From Cellvibrionaceae bacterium (GTDB lineage: Bacteria > Pseudomonadota > Gammaproteobacteria > Pseudomonadales > Cellvibrionaceae): a stretch of 64,000 nucleotides of DNA. The notes below the pieces were generated by a model. That model was not told the origin of the DNA. It saw only the letters and a program-made list of their open reading frames with translations, and did no database searches. Both the position numbers and the translations under genes were made by a program. Within the stretch, counting starts at the first letter, position 1. Each line of letters starts with the position of its first letter. The stretch is from NCBI GenBank assembly GCA_021151825.1, contig JAGKWQ010000001.1:558001-622000 (forward strand). Direction: 5' to 3'. Below are positions 35,316 to 44,565 of the stretch, one piece after another.

Positions 35316-38300
35316 TTATTCGCCGCGCTTGCGGAAACTGACTAACAAACTGCCCAAAGACGCTGCTTTGGGTTTTACCAGCCAGAACTTGCCGATGTAG
35401 TCATCGAAGTTATCCAACAAGTGTTGGCCCCATGCACTCTCGGTTTCCTGCGTGAATTCTTCAATCACACTGCGCAGGTGGTTGCGATGGGCTTCCAGTG
35501 CCTCGGTGTTGATGCGGTGGATATCCACCAATTCATGGTTGTAACGATCCACAAAATCATTGGCTTCGTCGAGTACATAGGCGAAGCCGCCCGTCATACC
35601 CGCACCGAAGTTAACGCCGGTTTGACCCAATACAGTTACCACACCGCCAGTCATATATTCGCAACAGTGATCGCCTGCGCCTTCAACTACTACATGGGCA
35701 CCGGAGTTACGCACACCGCAACGCTCGCCCGCAGTACCTGCCGCAAACAATTTACCGCCGGTCGCACCATATAAACAGGTGTTACCCATAATGCTGGTTT
35801 TGTTGGACTTGAATTCCGACGTACGCGGTGGACGCAGCACCAGCTTACCACCGGCCATACCTTTACCGACGTAGTCGTTGGCATCGCCTTCCAGATACAT
35901 ATCCAAACCGCCCGCATTCCACACACCAAAACTCTGGCCGGCAATACCGGTAAGTTTCAGTTTCAATGGTTTGTCGGCCATACCCTGGTTGCCGTAACGC
36001 TTGGCGATTTCCCCACTGATACGTGCACCAATGGAACGATCACAGTTGGTGATATGGAACTCGAACTCACCACCGGTTTTGGCTTCAATCGCTGGCAGCA
36101 ATACTTTGATAATCGCTTCGGCAGTTTCGCCTTTATCAAACGGCTCGTTCTTGCTCACCGCGCACAGTTGTGGCTTGGTCGCCAGATAATCATCGGTATA
36201 GATGATTGGGCTTAAATCCAGTTGTTGCTGCTTGCTGGTTTCGCCTTCGAGGATCTTCAGCAAATCCACACGACCCACCAACTCACCCAAAGTACGCACG
36301 CCCAAACGCGCCATCCACTCACGGGTTTCTTCGGCAACGAACTTGAAGAAGTTCATGGCCATTTCAACAGTGCCGATGTAATGATCCTGACGCAATTTGT
36401 CCTGCTGGGTAGCAACACCGGTCGCACAGTTGTTCAGATGGCAAATACGCAGGTATTTACAGCCGAGCGCAACCATCGGGCCGGTACCGAAGCCGAAGCT
36501 TTCCGCACCGAGCATCGCCGCTTTAACAACGTCCAAACCGGTTTTCAAACCGCCGTCAGTTTGTACCCGTACTTTATCGCGCAGGTCGTTGGCACGCAGG
36601 GTTTGGTGAGTCTCGGACAGACCCAATTCCCATGGTGAACCCGCATATTTAATCGAGGTCAACGGGCTCGCCGCCGTACCGCCGTCATAGCCGGAAATGG
36701 TGATCAAGTCGGCGTAAGCTTTAGCCACACCTGCAGCAATAGTTCCCACGCCTGGACGCGATACCAGTTTCACCGATACCAGCGCATCAGGATTGACTTG
36801 TTTCAAGTCATAAATCAGCTGCGCCAGATCCTCAATTGAATAAATGTCGTGATGCGGCGGGGGCGAAATCAGGGTCACACCGGGAACCGAGTGACGCAGG
36901 CGCGCGATCAACGCATTCACTTTACCGCCAGGCAGCTGACCGCCTTCACCAGGTTTTGCACCCTGGGCGACTTTAATTTGCAGCACTTCGGCGTTCACCA
37001 GGTAAGCCGGTGTCACACCAAAACGGCCAGAAGCCACTTGCTTGATTTTGGACGATTTAATCGTGCCATAGCGCGCCGGATCTTCACCGCCCTCACCCGA
37101 GTTAGAGCGGCCACCCAAACGGTTCATGGCTTCAGCCAGAGCTTCGTGCGCTTCAGGTGACAGGGCACCAAGCGACATACCAGCCGAGTCAAAACGCTTG
37201 ATCACGCTTTCGATAGGCTCAACTTCCGACAAAGGCACAGGCGTGCAAACATCTTCGCGAATAGCGAGCAAATCGCGCAGCATCGCCACCGGGCGCTTGT
37301 TCACGATATCGGCATAGTTGCGCCACAGCGCGTAGTTACCGCTTTGCACTGCTTTCTGCAGGGTTTGCACTACATCCGGGTTGTACGCATGGTATTCAGA
37401 ACCATGTACGTACTTGAGCAAACCGCCCTGGATAATCGGCTTGCGATCCAGCCAGGCAGTCTGGGCAATAATTTTTTGATCGGCTTCCAGCTCTTCAAAA
37501 CGCGCACCGCCAATACGGCTCGGTGTACTTTCAAAACAGGTGCTGACCACTTCTTCGGATAAACCAATCGCTTCGAACAACTGGGCGCCGCGGTAAGAAG
37601 TAATAGTGGAAATGCCCATCTTTGACAGGATTTTCAGCAAACCCTTGTCGATACCTTTGCGGTAGTTTTTGTAAGCAGAATCCACATCGCTCAGCAATTC
37701 GCCAGTCTCAATCAAATCATTGAGAACGTGGTAGCTCAGGTATGGATAAACAGCGGTTGCACCATAGGCGATCAAGGCAGCAACCTGATGTGGATCGCGC
37801 GCGGTGGCAGTTTCAACAATCAGGTTGGACTCACAACGCAGACCAATATTAGTGAGGTGTTGATGCACCGCACCCACCGCCAGCAAGGCGTGGATCGGTA
37901 ATTGGCCTTTGCTAAAGCCGGCATCGCTCAACACGATCAGCACTTTGCCCGATTTAACGGCGGTAGCCACATCGTCACAAAGCTTGCCCAGGGCAGCTTT
38001 CAGATTGGTGGTTTCTGCATCGTAATAGAGCGAGAATTTTTGTTGGTCATAACCGGGGCGTTTCAGCGCCATCAAACCGCGGAATTTTTCCGGTGACAGC
38101 ACCGGCGAACTGAGGATTACACGGTCAGCGTGATCCGCGTGCTCTTCATAAACCGATAATTCACGACCAAGGCAAGTCTCCAGCGACATAACAATCGCTT
38201 CGCGCAATGGGTCGATGGGCGGGTTGGTTACCTGCGCAAATTGCTGGCGGAAGTAGTCGTAGAGCGAACGTTGCTGGCGTGACAGAACTGCCATCGGAGT

Positions 38301-39767
38301 ATCGTCACCCATGGAGCCAACGGCTTCCTGACCACCTTCAGCCAATGGACGTAAAAGCTGGTCGCGCTCTTCAAAGCTGACCTGGAACATTTTCATGTTG
38401 GCTTTCAACTCAATACCTTCAAGGCCATTTTCTTTGGCATCAGTCTTGAGAGTCGATTCAACACGCAATGCACGCTCTTTCAGCCATTGTTTGTAGGGCT
38501 TGCTCGACTTGAGTTGATTATCAATATCCTGGGTGTTGTGCAGGGTACCGGTCAGGGTATCGATCGACATAATCTGGCCTGGGCCGAGGCGGCCTTTGGC
38601 AACCACATCAGCCGGATCGTAGGCATATACGCCCACTTCCGAAGCAACAGTGATAATGTCGTCTTTGGTTATTACCCAACGGGACGGACGCAGGCCGTTA
38701 CGATCAAGGGTACATACCGCGTAGCGGCCATCGGTAATTACCAGGCCTGCTGGACCATCCCACGGCTCGATATGCATAGAGTTATATTCGTAGAACGCAC
38801 GCAGATCCGGGTCCATGTTTTCCACGTTCTGCCAGGCCGGCGGTACCAGCATACGAATGGCGCGATGCAATTCCATCCCGCCCAAAGACAGGATTTCCAG
38901 CATGTTATCGAGGCTGGATGAGTCAGACCCGGTACGATTGACCAGTGGCGTTAACTCTTGCAGCTCAGGCAATAAAGGCGTGATGAATTTTGGTGTGCGC
39001 GCAACTGACCAGTTGCGGTTGCCAACAATAGTATTGATCTCGCCGTTGTGCGCCAACATGCGGAACGGTTGGGCCAATGGCCATACCGGCATGGTGTTGG
39101 TAGAGAAACGCTGATGGAATACACAGATTGCAGTTTCCAGGCGCTCATCTGCCAGGTCAGCGAAGAAACGCGGCAAATCCACTGGCATCATCAATCCCTT
39201 ATAAGAAAGGATGCTGGTGCTCAGGCTCGCCACATAAAAGCTCTTGTCACTCGCCAAACGGATTTCGGCCTTGCGCCGCGCAACAAACAGCTTGGCGTTA
39301 ACCTGCTCGATCGGCAGGTCAGTGTTGTTTACAAAAACGTGATTAAAGGTTGGCAGTGATTTCAGGGCGATAGGCCCCAGACACTCAGGATCAGTCGGGA
39401 TCAAGCGCCAGCCAGCAACTATCAAACCTTGTTTGGTCAATTCTTCAGACAGGATTGCGCGTTGAGACTCAGCAACCGCTTCATCGCGGCTGAGCATAAT
39501 AGAACCTACACCATAAATAGCAGTCAGCTCTGCACCGCAGGCTTCTTTAGCCACTGCGCGCAGGAAACTGTCCGGCTTTTGCAGCAACAAGCCACAACCG
39601 TCACCGGTTTTGCCGTCCGCATTAATACCACCGCGGTGGGTCATGCAGGTCAGGGCTTCAATTGCTGTTTTAAGCAGACGATGGCTGGTTGTGCCCTTTA
39701 AATGGGCGATCAAACCAAAACCGCAGTTATCTTTGAACTCGTCTATCTGGTAGAGGCCAGTGGTCAT
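35316..39767 (-). CDS. gltB: Glutamate synthase large subunit
   Basis: A 1483-residue enzyme that makes two glutamates from glutamine and 2-oxoglutarate. With the start at 39767 the short propeptide leaves Cys15 (DNCGFGL) as the N-terminal nucleophile of the class II glutamine amidotransferase. The FMN synthase domain, the 3Fe-4S cysteines in CKYLRICHLNNCATGV and the GXGXG beta-helix repeats at the C-terminus are all present. It is the first gene of gltBD. Confidence 0.97.
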   Translation of the reverse strand: MTTGLYQIDEFKDNCGFGLIAHLKGTTSHRLLKTAIEALTCMTHRGGINADGKTGDGCGLLLQKPDSFLRAVAKEACGAELTAIYGVGSIMLSRDEAVAESQRAILSEELTKQGLIVAGWRLIPTDPECLGPIALKSLPTFNHVFVNNTDLPIEQVNAKLFVARRKAEIRLASDKSFYVASLSTSILSYKGLMMPVDLPRFFADLADERLETAICVFHQRFSTNTMPVWPLAQPFRMLAHNGEINTIVGNRNWSVARTPKFITPLLPELQELTPLVNRTGSDSSSLDNMLEILSLGGMELHRAIRMLVPPAWQNVENMDPDLRAFYEYNSMHIEPWDGPAGLVITDGRYAVCTLDRNGLRPSRWVITKDDIITVASEVGVYAYDPADVVAKGRLGPGQIMSIDTLTGTLHNTQDIDNQLKSSKPYKQWLKERALRVESTLKTDAKENGLEGIELKANMKMFQVSFEERDQLLRPLAEGGQEAVGSMGDDTPMAVLSRQQRSLYDYFRQQFAQVTNPPIDPLREAIVMSLETCLGRELSVYEEHADHADRVILSSPVLSPEKFRGLMALKRPGYDQQKFSLYYDAETTNLKAALGKLCDDVATAVKSGKVLIVLSDAGFSKGQLPIHALLAVGAVHQHLTNIGLRCESNLIVETATARDPHQVAALIAYGATAVYPYLSYHVLNDLIETGELLSDVDSAYKNYRKGIDKGLLKILSKMGISTITSYRGAQLFEAIGLSEEVVSTCFESTPSRIGGARFEELEADQKIIAQTAWLDRKPIIQGGLLKYVHGSEYHAYNPDVVQTLQKAVQSGNYALWRNYADIVNKRPVAMLRDLLAIREDVCTPVPLSEVEPIESVIKRFDSAGMSLGALSPEAHEALAEAMNRLGGRSNSGEGGEDPARYGTIKSSKIKQVASGRFGVTPAYLVNAEVLQIKVAQGAKPGEGGQLPGGKVNALIARLRHSVPGVTLISPPPHHDIYSIEDLAQLIYDLKQVNPDALVSVKLVSRPGVGTIAAGVAKAYADLITISGYDGGTAASPLTSIKYAGSPWELGLSETHQTLRANDLRDKVRVQTDGGLKTGLDVVKAAMLGAESFGFGTGPMVALGCKYLRICHLNNCATGVATQQDKLRQDHYIGTVEMAMNFFKFVAEETREWMARLGVRTLGELVGRVDLLKILEGETSKQQQLDLSPIIYTDDYLATKPQLCAVSKNEPFDKGETAEAIIKVLLPAIEAKTGGEFEFHITNCDRSIGARISGEIAKRYGNQGMADKPLKLKLTGIAGQSFGVWNAGGLDMYLEGDANDYVGKGMAGGKLVLRPPRTSEFKSNKTSIMGNTCLYGATGGKLFAAGTAGERCGVRNSGAHVVVEGAGDHCCEYMTGGVVTVLGQTGVNFGAGMTGGFAYVLDEANDFVDRYNHELVDIHRINTEALEAHRNHLRSVIEEFTQETESAWGQHLLDNFDDYIGKFWLVKPKAASLGSLLVSFRKRGE

Positions 39768-39889
39768 AGGCTGATTCTCAACAAAAATCACTATCACAGG
39801 ATGTGAGCTGCAAGTAAGGCGACGCTTTTCTCATGTTGGACGTTGCTCATGCGAAAGCTGCGCCAAATCACATCCCAGACAAAAAAGCC

Positions 39890-39916
39890 CCTGGTATCCA
39901 GAGGCTAGGCAAATGG
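39890..39916 (-). terminator. Terminator after small lipoprotein gene
   Basis: On the minus strand AGCC-TCTGG pairs with CCAG-GGGCT with one mismatch, followed by six Ts. It is about 110 bases past the lipoprotein stop and upstream of gltB. Confidence 0.7.
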
Positions 39917-40027
39917 GCGCAGGATATTACCCGCTTGAAAGGGTATTAGCAAGATAAGCGGAGGGGTGTTAGCTGTTGATTGAAGAGTCAAGCGGGTGCA
40001 GAAACAAGCAACCCCGGTAATTGCGAC

Positions 40028-40483
40028 CTAGCTTTTCCCCCACCGCTCAGGCCCCAGGATCTGCTTTGCTCCAAAAGTATTCTGATCGGCAGTTGTTGCA
40101 CCATCTTTACACTCACCACGGACCCATAGGTGATAGCGGGAAATGCTACGATCCAGCTCGAAAAAACCTTCGCGACAGTACCCTGAATGTTCAACAACGT
40201 ACGCCGTATTCTCCACCAGGCGATCGTAGGTACCGCGTCCAATGTCCACACCACCCTTTTGAAATTCACGCCCAGCATTACCACCGCCACGATCCACACG
40301 GATATGGCTGGGAATATGATCCTCCGGCCAGCGCAAGCGATAAGTAAACATTTTGCTGGCATTGGGTAGAATCTCCACTTCCAGAGTCTCCACCATTTCT
40401 GTTTCGACGTAGCTGCGCCCGGCAGTGCCGCAACCAACCAAAACCGCCATCACCACCAATAGCGGCACAAGAATATTCTTCAT
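40028..40483 (-). CDS. Small lipoprotein of unknown function
   Basis: A 151-residue lipoprotein with the lipobox VLVGC. The mature part has basic and aromatic segments (KMFTYRLRWPEDHIPSHIRVDRGG, HSGYCREGFFELDRSISRYHLWVRGEC) and a cysteine pair that may form a disulfide. The start at 40483 places the signal peptide properly; an upstream methionine would add a non-signal extension. It is divergent from the FlgT-like gene. No known family was recognised. Confidence 0.65.
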   Translation of the reverse strand: MKNILVPLLVVMAVLVGCGTAGRSYVETEMVETLEVEILPNASKMFTYRLRWPEDHIPSHIRVDRGGGNAGREFQKGGVDIGRGTYDRLVENTAYVVEHSGYCREGFFELDRSISRYHLWVRGECKDGATTADQNTFGAKQILGPERWGKS

Positions 40484-40615
40484 GCAGGTTTTTCCATTTA
40501 TTTGATTAACGCCTTGAGCCAGCGACTGATCACACAGGGACACTAAAGAATTACGTACAACAGCCGACAAAAATGTATTACCGATCACTATACCTGCTCA
40601 TTAACGGAGCCTGCC

Positions 40616-41791
40616 ATGGGTTCATCCAGATTGCCGCTAAAGATTACTGTCACCAGGCAAACCGCCAAAGCCAGCCCCGGCCGCTTGCTGTTGACCTTGC
40701 TGATGGCATTCAGTTCATCGCTTGTTTGTGCAAGCAGCCACGCAGGCCCATCTATTGTTCCCGATGACATTGCCTACAAACCCAAAACCGCACCTGTAGA
40801 AACAAAAAGCAGTGATGTTTTAGTTGGGACGGCCGACCTACCAGGAAACAGTTCACCGGCACCAACCCAACCCACTCAGGCACCAGCAACGCAGACGACA
40901 CAATATATGGGCAACAACCTCTGCCCTGACCACAGCGGCGCCCACACCAATTTACAAAAGTCGCTGACAATCACACGCTTCTTACGCAACTCCCCACAAA
41001 GCGCCAATGCAGGAAATTTATTTGCTGCCGAAAGTGAAGTTCCCGCGTTGATTCGCACACAATTGAGCGATAACTTTCAAAGCATTAGCCCGAACGTATT
41101 AGCATTTGGCTTTGCAGATCCCTCATCGAACGAAATCCAACTCAAACAACAGGCGCAAAAAATTGCACGGCAGGCACGCACCCAATTTGTATTGAGCGGC
41201 ACCATTGATGACATGAGCATGAGCGCTCCTGACACCACCTACAATCCCAACCTTTATCGTCAGGCAGCCAATCTTTTTCACGATGTCACCACCATTAAAA
41301 AGTTTGATAAACGCACGCGCATCCTGAATCTCTCCGTGCAATTGCGCGATGGCTTTACCGGCGAGCTGTTATTCGATAAACAATTTTCAACATCGGGCAT
41401 CTGGAATACCCGCGAGCCAATCGGCTTTGATTCACCCGCGTTTTATCAAACCCATTACGGCAAACAAATAAAATCACTCACTGAAAAAATCAGCAAAGAA
41501 GTTGCACAAGTCGTTCATTGCCAACCATTTATGGCCAGCATCGATTCACAGCCGGGGCAAGCGCAAATTGTGCTACACGGCGGCGCCAATAACGGTTTAC
41601 ATGCAGGGGACACACTCAGCCTATACCAACTGGTTGTTGTAGGTTCAAACACTGAATATCAGGTTAATGAAACGCGCCTGGTAAAACGTGATACACGTTT
41701 GCACCTCAGCGAAGTTTATCCTTCACACAGTGTTGCACAGGTTGAGGGCGGGAGTTATTTGAACGGCCATTACCTGGCCGTTGGTGAGTAA
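40616..41791 (+). CDS. FlgT-like flagellar assembly protein
   Basis: A 391-residue exported protein. A signal peptide ends near SSHAG, then a proline/threonine-rich linker (about 45-95). The rest matches the FlgT middle and C-terminal domains: NLCPDHSGAHTNLQKSLTITRF, LSGTIDDMSMSAP, LNLSVQLRDGFTGELLFDKQF and the barrel-like end HAGDTLSLYQLVVVG. FlgT in Vibrio builds the H-ring that anchors the sodium-driven motor. No other flagellar gene is nearby. Its stop touches the stop of the leftward halogenase gene. Confidence 0.75.
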   Translation: MGSSRLPLKITVTRQTAKASPGRLLLTLLMAFSSSLVCASSHAGPSIVPDDIAYKPKTAPVETKSSDVLVGTADLPGNSSPAPTQPTQAPATQTTQYMGNNLCPDHSGAHTNLQKSLTITRFLRNSPQSANAGNLFAAESEVPALIRTQLSDNFQSISPNVLAFGFADPSSNEIQLKQQAQKIARQARTQFVLSGTIDDMSMSAPDTTYNPNLYRQAANLFHDVTTIKKFDKRTRILNLSVQLRDGFTGELLFDKQFSTSGIWNTREPIGFDSPAFYQTHYGKQIKSLTEKISKEVAQVVHCQPFMASIDSQPGQAQIVLHGGANNGLHAGDTLSLYQLVVVGSNTEYQVNETRLVKRDTRLHLSEVYPSHSVAQVEGGSYLNGHYLAVGE

Positions 41792-43318
41792 CTAATTTTT
41801 AGATGGCTCAGGGCCAAGACCATAATGCTCGGCCAGATATTCATCATGACTGGGCAAACTTTTCACCATATTAAAAATCGCCGAACGTGCAAGTTTTAGC
41901 GTTTCGCTAATCTGCTGATAATCCAGATTATCGATACGCGGATTATATTTTTGTGGGCGAATGCCCATACCCTCAAACACTGATTGCCAGCTGGCAGCGC
42001 GAAATAATTGGTCATTGTCTTCGCGCAAAATTCCGTGGCCGCGAAACAACTCAATTCGCTCACGCAATGAATCCGGCAATTCCATTGATTTGCACCAACG
42101 CCAGAACTCCGTGTCATCGCGCTCAGTGGTGCAGTAGTGGAGCACAATAAAATCACGCACCTCTTCATAATCTGTAGTCATGCGCCGATTATATTCACGT
42201 TGCAAACTGGGTTCACAATCGGCATCGGGGAAAAAGCGCAAAAAGAAATCCATTCCTCGCGCAATTAAATGAATCGCAGTTGATTCCAACGGTTCAATAA
42301 AACCGCCAGACAAACCCAGCGCAAGGCAATTATCTTTCCAAAATTCTTTGCGACGCCCGGTATTAAACGTAATCATGCGCGGATCATTAATACGCGGGGC
42401 GTCCAGATTTTTTAGCAGCGTGGTTTTTGCTTCAGCATCAGAACAAAAACGACTGGAATACACGTAGCCGTGACCGGTACCATTGCGCAGCGGGATTCGC
42501 CACGCCCAACCGGATTTGCGCGCAGTTGCCGTGGTATAGGGCATGCGCGAACCTGCTTTTTCTGTTTTTACCACATAAGCGCGATCACACGGCAAATAGT
42601 GCGACCAATCCTCAAATTCAACCCCCATGGCTTTTTCAATCAATAACGCCTTGAAACCCGAACAATCGATAAAAAAGTCACCGCGAATTTTGCGCCCATC
42701 CGATAACTCTAACGCTTCGATAAAACCATTGCTTTTACGCAACACATTTACACAGTTGCCTTCACTGCGTTTTACATTGCGCGCCTCCGCATAGCGGCGC
42801 AAATAAGCAGCGACTAATTTTGCATCCAAATGCACGGCATAACCGGCACCTCCGATCGGAGTGTTCATCGCCTGGGAAGGAAGGAAAAATTTTTCTTGCG
42901 CGGCCATCACCGCGCAAGGTGAAAAATCCTGCAAGTCATAAGCATCTCCTTCTTTGGTCGCTTTCAACCAGCATTGATAAAAATCCTGGGAGCCGATGCG
43001 CTTTCCCAACGTGCCATATGGATGAAAATAGGATTGGTTTTTTCTCCGCCAATCGACAAATTTAATACCGAGCTTGTAGCAGGCCTGGGTCTCGCGAATA
43101 AACTCTTCTTCATCTATACCAAGGCTGGTAACCAAACGCACAACCGGAGGGATAGTGGACTCACCCACACCAATAGAGCCAATCTCTTCCGACTCTACCA
43201 ATTCAATTTCACAAAAACCGGGCTTTAAATGTGCCGCCAACATGGACGCGGCAATCCAGCCGGAGGTACCTCCGCCGAGGATGACAATTTTTTTCAGGGG
43301 ATTAATACTTGCCGTCAT
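41792..43318 (-). CDS. Tryptophan-halogenase-family flavin-dependent enzyme
   Basis: A 508-residue flavoprotein of the PrnA/RebH type. The FAD motif is ILGGGTSGW (about 13-21), the halogenase hallmark WxWxIP is WAWRIP (271-276), the catalytic lysine is Lys86 in GIKFVDWR and the glutamate is Glu342 in FIEPLEST. Both catalytic residues match RebH. It should use FADH2, oxygen and halide to make hypohalous acid that Lys86 guides to the substrate. No flavin reductase or tailoring gene is adjacent, so the substrate is unknown; this family also occurs as orphan copies in polysaccharide degraders. Confidence 0.85.
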   Translation of the reverse strand: MTASINPLKKIVILGGGTSGWIAASMLAAHLKPGFCEIELVESEEIGSIGVGESTIPPVVRLVTSLGIDEEEFIRETQACYKLGIKFVDWRRKNQSYFHPYGTLGKRIGSQDFYQCWLKATKEGDAYDLQDFSPCAVMAAQEKFFLPSQAMNTPIGGAGYAVHLDAKLVAAYLRRYAEARNVKRSEGNCVNVLRKSNGFIEALELSDGRKIRGDFFIDCSGFKALLIEKAMGVEFEDWSHYLPCDRAYVVKTEKAGSRMPYTTATARKSGWAWRIPLRNGTGHGYVYSSRFCSDAEAKTTLLKNLDAPRINDPRMITFNTGRRKEFWKDNCLALGLSGGFIEPLESTAIHLIARGMDFFLRFFPDADCEPSLQREYNRRMTTDYEEVRDFIVLHYCTTERDDTEFWRWCKSMELPDSLRERIELFRGHGILREDNDQLFRAASWQSVFEGMGIRPQKYNPRIDNLDYQQISETLKLARSAIFNMVKSLPSHDEYLAEHYGLGPEPSKN

Positions 43319-43375
43319 AGATTATTTGGCTCGAAAGCAATTGCACATTCGTTAATTGATGCAATCAAAAATTGG

Positions 43376-44341
43376 CTAACGCACCGACAACATAGTCTGT
43401 ACATTTTCATCCGGCTCGGTGGTGAAATTCCAATAAGCACCACTACAGGTCTGTATTGCTTTACGCAATACATCAACCGCCTTGTGTCGCGGGAAGCTTG
43501 CTCGCCATGCCAGCGCCAGACGGCGCCGGCTTCCGGGAATTGCCAGAGGCCGCGCCACCAAACGGTTCGCCTGGCACAAACTCGCCTCCGCTGCCGAGCG
43601 CGGCAATATACTCAAGCCTAGCCCTGCTGCAACCATATATCGAAGGGTTTCCAAACTATTTCCCTCGGCGCGAGGAGCGCGCGATACAACAGGATCCAGC
43701 GCATTGCGCATTGCAGGGAGCAACGCCAGCACCTGCTCACGCAAGCAATGCCCCTGCCCCATCAATAATAGCGATTGGGACTGAAGATCATCGAGTGCAA
43801 TTTCTTCCTTATGGGCTAGCAAATGGTTCCTGGGCATGATGACCACCAGCGGCTCATCAAACAGCTCTTGAGTCACCACATCCGACTCACTGAATGGCAA
43901 AGACACCAAAATCACATCCAGCACACCATCGCGAAGTTTTTTACGCAGATTTTCAGTGAAGTCTTCCTGCACAAATAGCGGCATTGCCGGTGCCTGTTTT
44001 TGCAGATGGGGAATAAGTTGCGGCAATAAATATGGCCCCATCGTGAAGATAGTGCCCAGCGCCAGCGGACTACCAAGCTGATCTTTACCCGCATCGGCCA
44101 TGGCCTTGATGTTTTCAGTGCTAGCGAGTAACGCCCTGGCCTGAAGAATAATTCGTTCGCCCATTAATGTTGGTTTTACCGACGTTTTAGTGCGCTCAAA
44201 TAGCTCCACGCCCAGCTCTTCTTCTAACTTCTTGACAGCAACACTTAAGGTAGGCTGACTGACATGGCAACGCTCCGCCGTGCGCCCGAAGTGCTGCTCT
44301 TCAGAAAGAATAACAATGTAGCGCAATTCAGTAAGGGTCAT
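43376..44341 (-). CDS. oxyR: OxyR-type LysR regulator lacking Cys208
   Basis: A 321-residue LysR regulator with an N-terminal helix-turn-helix (about 15-40, HVSQPTLSVAVKKLEEELG) and a periplasmic-binding-like domain. It matches OxyR along its length. The peroxidatic cysteine is Cys199 in GQGHCLREQ, at the same number as in E. coli, but the partner position, Cys208, is Leu here (LREQVLALLPA). SLETLRYMVAAGLGLSILP is the conserved following segment. It may sense peroxide without the classic disulfide. An OxyR-box-like site lies upstream at 44440-44454, and a cation/proton antiporter gene is divergent. Confidence 0.88.
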   Translation of the reverse strand: MTLTELRYIVILSEEQHFGRTAERCHVSQPTLSVAVKKLEEELGVELFERTKTSVKPTLMGERIILQARALLASTENIKAMADAGKDQLGSPLALGTIFTMGPYLLPQLIPHLQKQAPAMPLFVQEDFTENLRKKLRDGVLDVILVSLPFSESDVVTQELFDEPLVVIMPRNHLLAHKEEIALDDLQSQSLLLMGQGHCLREQVLALLPAMRNALDPVVSRAPRAEGNSLETLRYMVAAGLGLSILPRSAAEASLCQANRLVARPLAIPGSRRRLALAWRASFPRHKAVDVLRKAIQTCSGAYWNFTTEPDENVQTMLSVR

Positions 44342-44439
44342 AACGGCCAGATAAACTCAAAAATAAATCCTGCGCCAGTGTGCACAGATATCGCCAATAT
44401 GGCAAAAGCCAATCCAGATAAAAGCCTTCCGCAAATACT

Positions 44440-44454
44440 ATAGCCAAAATCTAT
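44440..44454. promoter_or_regulatory. OxyR-box-like site
   Basis: ATAG-N7-CTAT (44440-44454) fits the OxyR half-site pattern ATAGnTnnnAnCTAT with one internal mismatch. It lies about 100 bases upstream of oxyR and about 110 bases upstream of the antiporter gene, so it could serve both. The second half-site that OxyR usually needs is not clear. Confidence 0.5.
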
Positions 44455-44565
44455 GTCATTCAAATTGCCCTTTTTGGGAAAGCTCCCTTAAATAAGCCGG
44501 TCACACTGCCCTCTGACTAAGGGCTAATAACAACTATCAACAATTAATAAAAATCGGACATCGTC

